Positions 1-13,691 of a DNA stretch of 64,000 nt are shown one piece after another. The notes beneath the pieces were generated by a model, which saw only the letters and a program-made list of their open reading frames with translations, was not told the origin of the DNA and did not search any database. The position numbers and the translations under genes were made by a program. Numbering within the stretch: position 1 is the stretch's first letter; each line of letters opens with the position of its first letter. This stretch comes from Marchantia polymorpha subsp. ruderalis (taxonomy: Eukaryota > Streptophyta > Marchantiopsida > Marchantiales > Marchantiaceae), in assembly GCA_037833965.1 (NCBI GenBank), contig AP031351.1:4352501-4416500 (forward strand). The letters are read 5' to 3'.

Positions 1-2360
1 AAATATCATCTTCCGTATACCACTCCACATACAATCATGGAAAAGCGCCTTAAAGTATACAATAATACATATAGATAGACTAGTTTTGTAGGTTAGTTTC
101 CATTTGGCTCGAAACATGGAGATTTGTTGAGAGACCATCAGTTTTTTTACAATTATCACAAGTCTACATTTTCTACTATTTTGTCTCCTGCATGTGAGAA
201 GGAATAGTAAGTATATTGTTCAAGTACAGTACATGTAGCATATATGTGGCAACAGATGAGCACTGACAAGGAGGCTAAAGAGAGGTTTAACACAGAATGA
301 CAGAATCAATCTTCACGACTTTCCTTGAGTCATGTATATACAACAAAGTCAAATTACAGTCCACTAGGAATCATAAGTTTTAGCCGTATAAAGTCCTCAT
401 CCTTTCGATCTGACGAGTTCACTGCCTTATCGTCTAATCTCGGTGACTGCTTGCACTCGTCCAGTGAGACGAAACAATGCCTTCCAGCCCGCCAGCAGGC
501 AAGAAATTGACAAACGCAATGATAATCATGGAAACAAGTCAAAGCCTTGTTGACACGATACCGCAGGATTTACATGATACTATAGCTGACGGTGAGCAAA
601 CGAAAAACTAAATTAGCAGACGATTCATGGATATGACATGACATGTTTTTTTTTTAAGGTGTCACTTCTCTTCACCGCGTGCGAGTTCTACATTCATCTT
701 CATTGCTGCTGTCGTCCAGAACAAAACATTTGGGAGTTACGATATCTTGCACTGTATGCATCTTGCTAAGGTAGAGCACGTGATGAACACGATCCTCTTG
801 CCCTAACCTTGTCTTGTACACATATACTCAAGAGGGGACTCAAATTCATTAATAACTCTTACTTTTCTATGATAAAGAAATGGGAGACTGAACTTTCAGA
901 CTATTTTTGACTGATCTGTTAAGAGTGATCTGACGTCGACATTCCCAATAATCAGGGCCACCCACTCTCTGCCGTCCTGTATTTGACGTAACTTGTAGCA
1001 CTCACGTTTCCTACCAGCAACTTACCACTAAATAAAGCCTGTACCTGAGTGTCCTAGAAGCACTCAAAAGTCCCACAAAAATCAACATAGCTGTAGCTAA
1101 GTTGTAGCGAAGTGCGCTGTATACATCGAAACTTTTTTTCAAGTTCCAAAACAAGAGGATTCATCAACAAGTTTAGAAAGTTTGATATCAACAAGATTAC
1201 ATTGAAAATGTAATTACCATTTCCAAGGCTTGTGAGGATATCGTAGCTCCTAAATAGCGTACTAAAATTTCTCACGTAGATAATATGTGAGATTCCTGTT
1301 TGTTTTCTTGCTTGTGACGTTTGATCCGATGGGTCTACTAATGGTTTTCTCAATCTGTTTGGCCCCAATCTATTTCCAAAGCTCAAAAGACACCACAACA
1401 ATTTTCGTTTGGGGGACAAATGGTAAGCTTCGTGTAATCACGTATATCCTGCACATAACCAGGGGAATGTTCCATAATCTATCTAGCCGCCTTTTCAACT
1501 TACTAAAATTCACCACAGTAGTCGTCCATAGATATATAATGACTTCTCAAGCCATATCAGAATTAAGGCAAAAACACGAAGTCAGATGACTACTTCGTGC
1601 CAAATTGGCAACGCCGTTGCAGTATTTGTTTCCGATTTCTAAAGATTGCTTCGCACGCTAAAGAAACATGCCGCATTTCCGGAACAAGCAGAAGAGGTGA
1701 AATCCGGCTCTGAATCATCCTAACGCTACTTATATCCTCTGGTAACTCAGCAAGACACAGGTAAAAGGGACATGCAAATTGTCACCCGTCCGGGCTCCTG
1801 GAGGAGTCCAGCCAACCACGTTCAGAAGCCAACTCAAACTTCAGAAGTATGTGAAAGTAACTGTAAGGAAAGAATTCATTTAAGATGCAATTAATACGGC
1901 TTTACATGAGCGAAGGTCTTCACACTTGAGTCACCGTTCTCCCCTGATATCTCGAACCATGCGACCAGTTACACAATTAGATTTCACCACCAATTCCAAA
2001 ACTCCAAGATCTTCCTCAAGGCAGAACTTTAAAACCAAGTGTTTCTTATTGATACTTGGTAAGAACAACACCTTGCAAGGTCAGAACTGAAACTGCTAAG
2101 AGGCCAAGCTTGAGTGCCTGTAACCCACCATGTCAACACTGGAGAGACTTCAGCGAAAAACCTGACATGCAAGTGTCGGTATCCTTATTTCTAATTCATA
2201 TTGGGATGTTGCAGTTACATCCCGGTCCTAATCACAAGCAATGCATTGTGTGATAACAAAATCTTTAGATCCTTGCCGACTGGTTGTGGATCATGGTCAA
2301 TAAATCTAAAAGGCAGGTAGTGTCAGCAACTCATTCTATACAATGTAAGCCTAAGACTGT
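1..2360. other. Spacer 3' of the succinyl-CoA ligase gene, no gene recognised
   Basis: This stretch lies downstream of the minus-strand succinyl-CoA ligase gene. Short open frames occur on both strands (for example 1054-1419 minus and 1287-1589 plus), but none has recognisable domains, and the two overlap each other antisense. I see no RNA gene or mobile-element terminus. The part closest to 2361 probably contains the 3' untranslated region of the neighbouring gene. Confidence 0.5.
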
Positions 2361-5300
2361 CTACCTCAAAGCTTTCACTGCATTCTTGGCGGCGTCATCC
2401 AGGTCTTCTGCAGCTATGATAGTCATTCCACTCTCCTGCAAGACAAAAAGCAACAGTTCTTATTGCAGGCAATGTCCGTATGCACCTAGAATGTAAGATG
2501 TATCTGGGTGTTGGATGTGAGAAGCAAGAGTAACAAGCGTCAATTATTCCTTTAAAGTTAACTAAACATCAACAAGAGAACGTACCTTCAAGATAGTCTT
2601 GCCCAAGTCAACATTGGTCCCTTCCAAGCGCACGATCAATGGCACATGTAAAGACACCTGCAGCAAAAATCATTAAAACTTGTCAGTCATCAATCCGAAC
2701 CTGCGTGGAGGCTACATTTGAATCAAGATTCCGAACTGAACATGTTTGATTCATGCATGTCCTACTCGGGATAGGACACGGAAATCTATAAAACAAAGAC
2801 CTGAGGTTGACTGTACCAAAACTAAGTGGAGCAGAAAGCAAATCTTTACCTGTTTTGCTGCGTTCACAATACCGCTGGCAATGACATCGCACTTCATGAT
2901 GCCTCCGAAAATATTCACCAATATCGCCTTCACCTTCGGGTCCGCAGTAAGGATCTTGAATGCTTCCACAACCTGCACAATTGCAGTAGATAAGATTTCG
3001 CTAAGTAGATATACATGACTCCGGTAGCAAAAGGAGATAAGCAGAAATGCCAAATTGACACTTATCCTGAAGCAAGAACAATTTGCAAGATTTACCAAAG
3101 TATACTAGGTTCCTCGTCAGATTCAAAGGACTGTAACATCCCAAGAAGCAAGTCCGCATTTACCTGGTTCTCGGACGCATTGCCACCAACATCAAGGAAA
3201 TTGGCTGGTGTACCACCGTGCAGCTTAATAATGTCCATAGTGGCCATGGCTAGTCCAGCCCCGTTCACCATACATCCAATTTCTCCATCCAACCCGATGT
3301 AGTTCAAGTCTGCGGCGGCGGCAGCTACCTGTCAGGCACCAAGCATGACACAGAAGGTGAGCAATGTCAGCTTTCTCTACGAAGGTACCAGGTAAATATA
3401 GCAAAGAGTACGGGGAAATTCCCATGAAGATGTTCAAAGGGGTAACATGCGCTAGGCTATAATAGTAGCATCACAATGCGAAAGATGTCTTCCACCACCT
3501 CCAGAATCCGGACTATCTAGATTAAAAGGCATTATTAAGTATAGATTGCCCCAGATGGTGCTCTGTAGACAGAAAGGAAATCACTTTCTCTAAACCAGTG
3601 TGTAGTTTATTTTAGTTGCTATGAAAAGATTTTGGTTTCAGTGCTATACATACAAACAAACCTGAGTCGAATGCTATGAATAATAACACTACCCTGTTTG
3701 ATCTAAAAAATTCGAAGATTTCCTCTTCGTACGGGTTGATGGATTCATTCCACGCTTTTTGTTCTGGGAAACTCTAACCTGAGCTGCGTATAAAAGTTGT
3801 GTAAAATACAATATATCAAGAGAGTAATGAATCCTATCTCCTGATATCATAAAGCTATCGCCCACTCTCTCTCTCTCTCGAATATATCTCTCGAATGTCG
3901 GCTTTCAGGCACAGCTAATTACAAACAGGTAACAAAAGACAGTTGTAGACGAATAATCACTTACTATAACAAGAGACGACAACAGGCAACTCACATGGAA
4001 AAATACAAGGACAGATGATGAAAGAGACGAAGAAGGATAATGATGACAAATTAGTAACGTTGGCAAGGTTTAGAGGATAAGCAACACAGAGAAAAGCGGG
4101 CACAAAGGAGATGCCAAATCTAAAGTACCTTTGAACCTTATGCGAAAAGAGGACGATCGAAAGAAAGTCCTTAGATATCAAGACATTTCTAATCGCTCTT
4201 TGTTCCATAACGAACACACCCAGGCGAAGGGATTATTGATATGTATTAATAATCAGTAAAATACTGCAGAAGCCCTTACTGTTTGAGATATATATACAGT
4301 AGCATTATGGGCAAAGAGAGGAAAGGATCAAATGGTCAACGGAAAAAGCTATGCATCATCGATCACGAGAAAAAGAACTACACATTTCTGAGGGCCAGAG
4401 ATAAGAGCGTAGACTTCTCTTTGGCCTTCATACGAACACATTATCAAACGTGTTTACCACAAATCCATACCTCGCGAGGATCTTCCTGTGTTTTATCACG
4501 AAGCGCAAAAACTTCCTTTTGGCGATACGCAGCATTGTCATCAAAGTTGAGCTTCGCGTCAGCAGCTACCATGACTCCGTCGGCTGTTTCTGCGAGAGGA
4601 TTAATCTGTTCCATCCCAGAGATATTTGAGTTGGAGGTTTGTAGCGCGAACTATTTGTGAGGAAGAACCTAAGAAAACTCATACCTTCCTAAATCCACAT
4701 CCAGCAAGATGGGAGAGAGAATGTATGTGTTTCTTGCGGTCTATAGACGGAGATGCAGATTCATGCCAAATCACAGTATGCTTCTATGGCTAGGGAAATT
4801 TCTAGTAACTGCAGTCCTTTGTCACAATCGATCTTCACAAAAACTGAGACAATAGCTCTACAATCATTGAAAGCTTGAGACTTCTCCTTGTAGAGAATTT
4901 GATAAAAAGAAGTACGACATCAAGTCGGCAGAGACATATCTTGGGAGCACCATACCTCAACAAGAGTACAATCTGATTTGCAAAACATGTTGTAAAGCTT
5001 CTTCACTTGCTCGATGCAATCCTGCTTGTCAGCTTTCTTTGGGGCCAGGCCGTCCACCACTCGGGCTGCGTCTTCGTCAGTAATGCCTGTGTTGATGTTG
5101 ACGGGAACCTGACCGATCACGTTTAAGATCCAGATTCATATAAGGGACTTCGTAGCCGCAAGCTTAGAGGTACAGACACATCTTCACTTTCTAATCTATT
5201 CTCTTCTTACAGAACCGCAAAGTTAACATAGGTACAAAGGGACAGTGTGCACCTTGATAATCATATCTGGGTACTTCTCCGCAAGATCCTCAATACTAGT

Positions 5301-7165
5301 ACCACCCTTGGCGCAAGCAATAATTACCTGCGAATAGAAAATGCCCTCTTTAACAAAAACTAACTCCAACTCAATCATACTACGTTCGACGTCGCCTGGT
5401 GGAAAAGCCAGGAAAAACCATGATAGAAAACCACGTCTTCACCATAACACTCTGCCTTCGCTTCTCATTTTCTCATAGTTGTAGAGAAAATTTGTGCGGT
5501 GGTAAAAACACGTGAAAAGGCTTTAACTGACTTACAGGTCCTGCACTGGCCCGGTCTAGAGCGATGGCGAAATACATTTCGTTGACAAGGTTCAATTTAT
5601 CGCACAAAAACACCTGATCATCGGATCAAACAACTAGGGTAAGTAAATTGGGTGGGAGGTAAGATGTAGGACAAAAACACGCGAGATGTATGCGACAACC
5701 CAGATCCAGATAACTGTAACACTTTAAAAGCCACTCAAAGTATGGGTTTTGACAGCTAGACCTTGTTAACGGGCTTGCCTTCCGCTCCAGTCTGCTTCGT
5801 CACTAAAATTTGTCCCAACATCTTCCCTGCGAAAGTAACTTTGTAAATTAGACAAACAAGAAAGCACAGGTCTTCAACAAAATCTGCAATTCGTGCTCAG
5901 TGGCGGTCCTTACTTGCATACTCCTCCACTTCCGAAGTTTTTACAATATGTACACCGCCCTTAAGTCCGTTCTTGAAGGTTCCCAAACCACGTCCACCAG
6001 CCAAAACTTGACTTTTCACCACCAACTGCAATCGGGGAATCAATGAGTAACTTCGAACGGTCTCAAGTAATCTTCTCAAAAAAAGGAGGTGTCAGTCACT
6101 AAAATTTATGAACTCTATCTTCCCTGCGTATTGCAGAGTAGATTAAAAAAACTGTAACTACATGAATACTAATCAATAAGTATATTTGCAGTGTCACAAT
6201 CGGAGGTGATCATTCCTCGTTCTGATTGCCAAAAATTCAAAGACCGTAAAATTTAGAACAGACCTCAGTGTTGTTAGGAAAGTGCTTCTTGATGACCTCA
6301 GAAACCTCACTGGGGGAAGAAATAACTACGCCCTTGGGCACATTTACCCCAAATTTACTCATGAGAGCAGCACCCTGCGCAAGTCAATTGTACGAAACAT
6401 TCATCAACTACTATCAATACGAGTTTATAACCTTTGGAAATTTGATGATACTGTCATACAAGCTCAGGAAAATTTCGTTCAGAGCCATCCAAGAGCCTTC
6501 CAAATAGGGGTTGTTAGCCTCGTGCAATCAGGGTCTTGCGCATCAGAGGGGATTTATCCGTTCATGTAACTCTGCTCCCGTTCTTTCCAATATCAAATAT
6601 TGCAAGATTATTTTCAGCTGTGGTGATACTTCTTCAGATTCTATTTCGATTCAAGGTGACTTTGTAACATGCTTTCAACGGTTGAACAAAAGTGTAGCAG
6701 TCCGCTTGGAAGTGAATGGCTACTAGCAATTAGGCTTATTTGAAGGCACAAATTTCAGCCTTCACGGCTTGTGATGAATGCAGAATCTTCCATCCAGAAG
6801 ACTTGGGCTGATGAAGGAAAACCGAAACCCAAGACAACGAGGAACTCAAGTCCTTTACTAACCCTAGATTTCAGACCGGAATAATAGCATTATCAATTCT
6901 GACAGCTAGCACTATCGATCTTCGAAACAACAGACAGAAAAACACAAACAAGAAAACCAATCGAGATTTCATGCGCTGGAAACAGTAGGCTCCGATCGGA
7001 AACGTTGAAAAGAAATACCTGGTACTCGTGAATGTTCAGATTCCGAACTTGTTGAACATTGTGACCTTCACTGCAAGCTGTTAACGCGCTGGGCGATCCG
7101 GCGATGAACGATCCGAGGGATTTTCTGGCGCGAAAGGCCAGTCGAGAAGCGGCACCTCGCGCCAT
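2361..7165 (-). CDS. Succinyl-CoA ligase (ADP-forming) subunit beta, mitochondrial
   Basis: This is the ATP-grasp beta subunit of succinyl-CoA ligase, which couples succinyl-CoA cleavage to ATP formation in the mitochondrial TCA cycle. Twelve exons read on the minus strand: 7165-7019, 6374-6264, 6025-5914, 5826-5762, 5613-5536, 5327-5253, 5108-4956, 4605-4471, 3328-3164, 2972-2850, 2657-2586 and 2435-2361. They sum to 1311 nt, or 436 residues; plant homologues are about 420. The first 41 residues are Arg/Ser/Ala-rich, as in a mitochondrial presequence, and the mature protein starts near LNIHEYQ. Family landmarks are [72 protein letters not shown] and [14 protein letters not shown] chose the ATG at 7165 because the presequence follows it directly; an in-frame ATG at 7249 would add 28 residues. 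Intron 8 (3329-4470, 1.14 kb) is much longer than the others. Confidence 0.95.
3865..3878. repeat. (CT)n microsatellite inside intron 8 of the succinyl-CoA ligase gene
   Basis: A run of seven CT units is visible in the unusually long intron between exons 8 and 9. No other feature was recognised in that intron. Confidence 0.7.
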
Positions 7166-10100
7166 GACTGCGAATCGCAGCGACAGCCTCGAGCCCGTGA
7201 AGTCGCGCGATCCACAACTCGGGATGCACAGATCGCGCTCGGTGCCCAAATCACAATTCCTTCCTTACTTCGACCGATCAGCTTGTAACTAACAGGAGAT
7301 GCCGGCACAGACCTCTGTACTCGCTTTCGGGGCCCGATCTCTTTAATCCTCGCCCGCCGCGATGGACTCTTTGAGCTGCGAATACGCAGCTGCTCAGAGC
7401 TGCAGCGATGCCTCTCGCAACTAGCCCACAGCCGCTTCCTCGTCCTTCACTAACTCCTTTGCTAAAGTTCGAACAACTCATGCCCCCGCATCAGCACTCG
7501 GCAGCAGCAACGGGCATCGCGCGTGACGGCGGGACCCATGCCCTCACTGCAGTGGGCAGCCGGCTGGTTACAATATACCCTTCATCGTGTGAATAGGGAT
7601 GTGGGATGGGTTCGAGATCTTTGCGGTTCTCCTCCTACACATGAATCGAATTATGTCCCGTGCATGAATTGTAGAAGCTATTTCAATCCGATTGCATGAT
7701 GATACCTGTATGTGTTAACCTGAAATATGACAACGATGATTTTGTGTTATTTGCATATACACAGAAGAGAGGGAAAATCGTAAAATGTTCATTGGTGTGC
7801 CAAGTTTCATTTGTTGGATACAAGACAATGAGCGAATATGTATGTACATGTCTACCAAGTTCGATTCACTGCAAATTGCTCAATTGAGTTCGGCAATATT
7901 GTGTTACAGAAGTGATGATTGCTGTTGGTATGGATAATAAGTCATATAGACAAAAAATAACTGTTGTGTATAGTATAGTGTGCCAAATGCATGGTGTAAC
8001 ATGTACAGAACAAATGTATTTCAAATTTATACACCATGTACTGTTTGTAATTTAGAAAAAATATGTCATACATAAATTAATATTAATAATAATTAAAGGA
8101 TATAAGATTATCACTTGATGTTTTGAATAAGCATAAATTATCGAAATTTTTTTTGTCCATATGCACATCATATTATTTATGTATTTTAAACTGTTCTTAT
8201 TACAAAATCCAAAGAACGTGTAATTTAAATTATTTTAGATCTTATAATGATTATTTGAATTTTTCTGCACATATTATCAATCTCTTTCTTTAGTTTATTT
8301 TGGCATCATATGAAACCAGTTGAATTTTGTGTGAAAAGAATAAAAATAGAGTTAGTGGTATTTACATTTTAGCTTAATTTCATTAATTTTTGTTGCTTTT
8401 ACTTTGATATTTTGTAGTTGCAGTTATATATATATATTCATTTTTTTAATTGAATGTATTTCAAATAACTAATTAATTGAAAAAATATTTATGATTATTG
8501 AATGCAATATGATCTATTTTAGCTCATATCTTCATGCATGTTAAATATCATTTTTTTCATTTCAATTAGCTTAAAAATTCTATTCATATATCATTTTGAA
8601 TTACTTAAATAAAAATTTTGAAAATTAAGTAAGATGAACTATAACATTTTAAATAATAAAAAATAAATAGTTTTCATGAAAAATTATTTAATAATTATAT
8701 CAAGATTATATTGATTATTAGGACATTTGGACGTAATTTTTTATTTTAATTATATTAAATAATTTTCAAAAATAAAAATAAACAATTCAAATGAAACTTT
8801 ACAAACATAATGACATGCTAATTTACATGTTATAATTTTTTATTATAATGGCTGAAATCTTGAATTATAACTTTCCCAAACAATTCTATGAGATTCATAT
8901 TTTACTTTGATTAATATGGGGTTTAAGAGATATTTTATTTCAAAAGATAAAATCAAAATTTTAAAATATTTGTTCACAATTTAGGTTTAAAACTATACAT
9001 TATACTTATTTATTAAAAAATTCAGAAAAATATAAAATAGCAGTTTATACTTTTAGATTTTTGTGTGTTTTTGCCTTTAGATTATGTTTGTTATGTCATG
9101 CATCAAGTCATTTCATCTTGATTGATACACAATCTACAAGTTCATTAATCCAACCTTTGAATAAAGAATAAATTGATATTACTGGTTAATATTAAGAGCA
9201 TACGAAAACCATATGATATGCCTATAGTTTTTGATTTTATACTAAAAAATTCACATGGAAAAAATATTGCCAATCTTCTTAACTTACACATTTTAATAAA
9301 TATTGATATGGAATTTGTCTACCTCTTGCTTATGTCAAATTTACGATTATTTGAATGAAAGCTTATTTGTTCTTTCACATGTAAATTTCCATTTAATTTT
9401 CATATTCCGAAAAGGATTATTCAACATATTGAATGCATAAAGATTGAAAAATCAACCATCAAACTATCATGTATATGGATGTGTAAAAAGAGTACATCTT
9501 TAGTTTTGAAGTGTTCTAAAACATGAATCCGCAAGCAAAATTTATGACATTAAATAAATAAAAAAATCAGGGTTTTTTTTCAAGAATAAAGAAGAAACAT
9601 AAATACCATATAGTTGACATATTGCATAGTCAATTTTTAGATACTTGCATTACTTTTTTTGGAATAGCATTAGAGGATGAAATCCATATGAAATCAATCA
9701 ACTTCGATATATTGATAATATGAATTGATAGCATACAACATTCATTAATTTTTCAATTCTTAATTTTAGCATATTATATATATAGTACTTTTGTATACAA
9801 TTATTAGCATGAATGACATTTATTTCAAATAAGATATCAGTATAAGAGGTACGTGTTAAGTTGTTCTATTTTATTATCATAATTTGCAAAAATTATTTAA
9901 AGCTGTTAATTTCAATTAGTTTCCGTTATAATTGTGATCAAGAGATAAACTTCATGCACACTTAGCTCAGTGAACTCTCCTATGTTGAATTTATAACATG
10001 AACATTTATTCTAAATATAATATCATATACAATTTTCTTATTGAATTCTTGCACATTTGGAATAGTTTCAGTTGTAATTGTGATTAACATCTAATCTCAA

Positions 10101-11435
10101 TTGGCTTATTGAAAAAAAAAAAATTTGAATTTACGACATGTAGCTACACATGAACTCATTCAAGATGCTGTAGACATCATTGCTTGGAAGAATGGACACC
10201 TAGTTTGCACAAACCTCATATAATTAAAAACACATTGTTGATATTTACGTGGTGATCATTATTCCAACAGAAGACATTGCTTCTCTCTGGCATCATTATG
10301 CATCAACTGTTGATACAATTGTTATTACTGCTACTGAAATACACGAGAGACACATATTCATTCCACTAGAATCGAACATGCATTGAACTGAACAATGTAC
10401 ATTTTTACATTTCTTTACGGAGGAGTATGAAATTTCCATGAATGCCATGGACCATATTTTACATTTATGTTATGCAAGCTTTACGTTTACAACTGGGAGA
10501 AACTGAGTTCATTATGAAGTATCAGGCTACCTTCACAACTTAGCAGTAGCAACTGCCAGCAAACGGCCATAACTCTGGACCGACGTATGTATATATTACG
10601 TAGTGCTACGTGCAGGAGACTTCAGCATTGCAGTTGGATACAGGGCTTTCTTCAGGAGTACAAGTTCTTACCTCTTTCAGCTGGTTTAGAAACAACCTGG
10701 GTGGCCTCAGAATTGTACTGCTATATTTTGTTTCAGGTTTCTTTATTTCTCCATCCATTCGCTTTCGGTCTGCTAAGTATCTTTCCTATCAGATCTGATA
10801 GGAAAGAACATGCTTCGGTCATTGCTGAAGCCTTTCATCCATGCCAACTCCGTTCGTAAGATGCGTAATCTTAGGGGTCCCTTTGGAAAAACGTGTGCAG
10901 GCAAGTCGAATATGCAAACAATTACGCCGGTGAATGCAAACAATTATGCAAGAAGATCGATGCGTGAAACGAAACTGATTATTGCAAGCTTTTATTCCCA
11001 GTACTCCGTATATTGATAAATTATCCTTTCCCATCTCTAATCGCAGGCGGGTAACTGTAACTCGTGGACCAAGTTTCTGATTTCACCTTCGATGACATGA
11101 CTTCCACAAGCGACTTCCCCATTGCTCGCTGGACTGAAGCCTTCTGATCCATACAACTAGCACAGTTCCCGCATAAACCTTTCAGGGGTTTTCATCTAAA
11201 GAGTCAACAATCAGTAATCAATCAAGAGGTGAACCTAAAGGTTAATGGTCAGTTCAAATGTGCTGATGCAGCTCGCTCTAATCAGAGCACTAAAACGTAT
11301 CCACAATCATGAGAAAGAATGCCTCTACTGGTACTTGAACGGCGAATCTGCTGCCGAAGCTGGCGAAGAATGTAGTGGTGTACGTGTGCGTCCCGATCTA
11401 ACATGATAAATTAGAGACTATAACAACGTTTCAAC
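7166..11435. other. Promoter-proximal GC-rich stretch followed by a very AT-rich spacer
   Basis: The first 450 bases or so (7166-7610) are relatively GC-rich and lie upstream of the minus-strand succinyl-CoA ligase start, so they probably hold its promoter and 5' leader. From about 7690 to 10140 the DNA is strongly AT-rich, with poly-A/T runs and short TA repeats (for example near 8426-8440). No coding signal is convincing there. From about 10140 to 11435 the composition is balanced again, and part of this is likely the 3' untranslated region of the minus-strand glycosyltransferase gene that ends at 11436. Confidence 0.55.
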
Positions 11436-13691
11436 CTACTGAACGACCCTTTCTCCTTGCGCGCAAGCTCCCACGTGTATCTTTATGTCTCCAGGGTTCA
11501 TTTCCCTTACTCTACAACATTGCCTTCGTGGTGTCTGCGCAAAGAGGACAGTCGTTCAGGCTTTCCCGTGAAAAACAACAATGACTTCAACCACCTTACG
11601 TTTCTAAAAGGGCCTGATTGTTCGCGTCCATTATTTGGACTTCTTTGAAAAATTAAGAGGCTCACAGGATTACCAAATTTGCGAAATCACAACAATGGCC
11701 TGGAATAGTATAGAAAGTAGTGTGTTTTACCTGAAACCACTCGTTCCCAATGGGCTCGTTCTCAATGAAAATTTTGTCCACAAGAGAGATGGGCATGAGC
11801 TTCTCCTGGCAGCTTCGTACTCTGTTAGGCCTTTCAACCTTCACATAAGCAGAGTAGCTCAAGCTGTCGTTCAGTTTCTTAGCATCAACCATAAAGAAAT
11901 TTGCCGGCTCATCGCAGATTTCTCTTGGTCTCGGTCGAGTGTTCATTGGAAAGGCATACGACTCTCTTCTTTTGTGCCAGCTCATGAACGTGAGCTGCGG
12001 AACTTCTAACTCGTGAGGGGGGATGAATCCCTTGTACACGTGAACCAAATATCCCCAAGAAACAGAGAACGACCATTCCTTTTTAGGATCGTAGCAGATT
12101 GATTGCTGTAAGATGTTGTGCGGGTCAACTCTTATTGCCTTAGTGAGCCTTTTCAATCCTTGAGCTCGGGTGGTCCCGGGAAAAAGTGGAAAAATGGCCT
12201 CGATATGGTGTAATGAGACGATCGGAGTCAAAGGGTGTGCTGCCAAAAATCCATTCAAATCTCCCATGAGATCAACCTGCGCAAGATAAACTTCAAAGTT
12301 AGAAACTACATCCAGTGAGGACTTGGAGACTGAGAGTCCACCTGGAAACGAATCGATGAAACCACATCATTGACTACGATTACGATTACTGGCTAAGATG
12401 GACATCACTTAGATATTTTATTCAGAAAAAATTGCTCTGAAAAATTTAAACTCGACAAAATTGAGAAATCTTCCGCAGAAAGCATCCAAGGCCAAAAGAA
12501 AATCAATCTTCTCTTTAAGCACTTTCATGAAGTGAGCTAGCACCAAAAGTCAGAAAATGTTCCGGAAACCTCAAGATAAAATAATCCTCACTGCAACGGG
12601 AGGAGTTGAATGGATGAGAAATTGGGAATACCACAGAGAGCCACACAAGTTTACCTTCTACTCTCGCAACATGATAAAGAAAGGTACATACACACCTGAC
12701 ATCTGAGCAGGTATGTCAAAGAGGGAAAAATACAGACCTGGTGAAAGCCTCCCTCCTTTGTCAGCGGAACACCAAGCTCACTCATGCAAGCTTTCATCCG
12801 ATCATCACTTCCAAACAACCAAGTGTAACGATGCAAACAGTCGTCCTGCATTTCCGACAATGCCTTCGCCAGGGGATAGCTGATAGCGAAACCTCCACCT
12901 CCGTATGCCATATTATAACTAAAGAGTTGGTTTTGAATGTGGTCCTCGGAGTTACTTCCAATGTAATAATATTTCGTATGGTCGTACTTGCTCAGAACTT
13001 TAACCAAATTCTCCGTGAAGAAAAATGTGTCGTCATCACCCATTACAAACCAATCGACATCTTCCAGCCCTAGACGAAAGCTCTCCGAAACAATGCGCGA
13101 GATTCGAATTGCATCCCGTCGACCCTTCCTGTGCGTATACTTGATATGTGAGTAATCTGAAGACACTCTGTAAGGAGGATCACCTACTGTCCAGTTCTCC
13201 CCCAGATCACGGTCAGTAAATATATTCCCTCTCGTTTCCGGCTTCCACCACAGCTTCAGAAATTGGCTACGGTTGGTCCACATGTCCGCAGAAGCACCGA
13301 TTCCAAATACAATGCGGTCCAGACGTGTTCCTTCCCACGCTTGGCCATGAGTTTTGGATTCGGAGTCCGAAGATTCATTTACCATAATGGCGCGACCAAG
13401 CAGGTTCAGATTTTTCCGCACCTGCTGGCCCCCCGACGAATTGTAAGAGGAACACACTGCATCAGTACAGTAAGGAGAACCGTAGGTCCAGCAAGGGTGG
13501 CTGCTCACGAGAAGCACAACCACATAGGCACAAGAACACAGGCAACCAAGTCCAATAAGGTAAGTCAGGCGCGAGGCCATAGAATTATGCTCCAGCTTGC
13601 CCGTCCATCCTGAGGTCCCAGGTTTTCCGTGCTTGCCATGCGCCATTGCAGTGCTGTTCTTCGAGGCTGCTCCGATCCCGCTAGAGCACAA
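11436..13691 (-). CDS. DUF604 / fringe-like beta-1,3-glycosyltransferase, type II membrane protein
   Basis: Three exons on the minus strand (13691-12738, 12276-11731, 11534-11436) give 1599 nt, or 532 residues. That is the usual length of plant DUF604 proteins, which belong to the fringe-like glycosyltransferases (GT31 type). A single hydrophobic segment at about residues 42-63 fits a Golgi signal anchor. The catalytic part shows IGASADMW (about 131-138), the metal-binding acidic triad in DWFVMGDDDTFFF (DDD at 219-221), GGGGFAISYPLAKAL, FGSDDRMKACMSELGVPLT and, across the first splice junction, GDLNGFLAAHPLTPIVSLHH. The last exon encodes the RRQCC motif typical of the family's C-terminus. Acceptor and substrate are unknown. 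An internal Met at residue 16 could also be used. The first four-base context does not decide between them. Confidence 0.9.
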
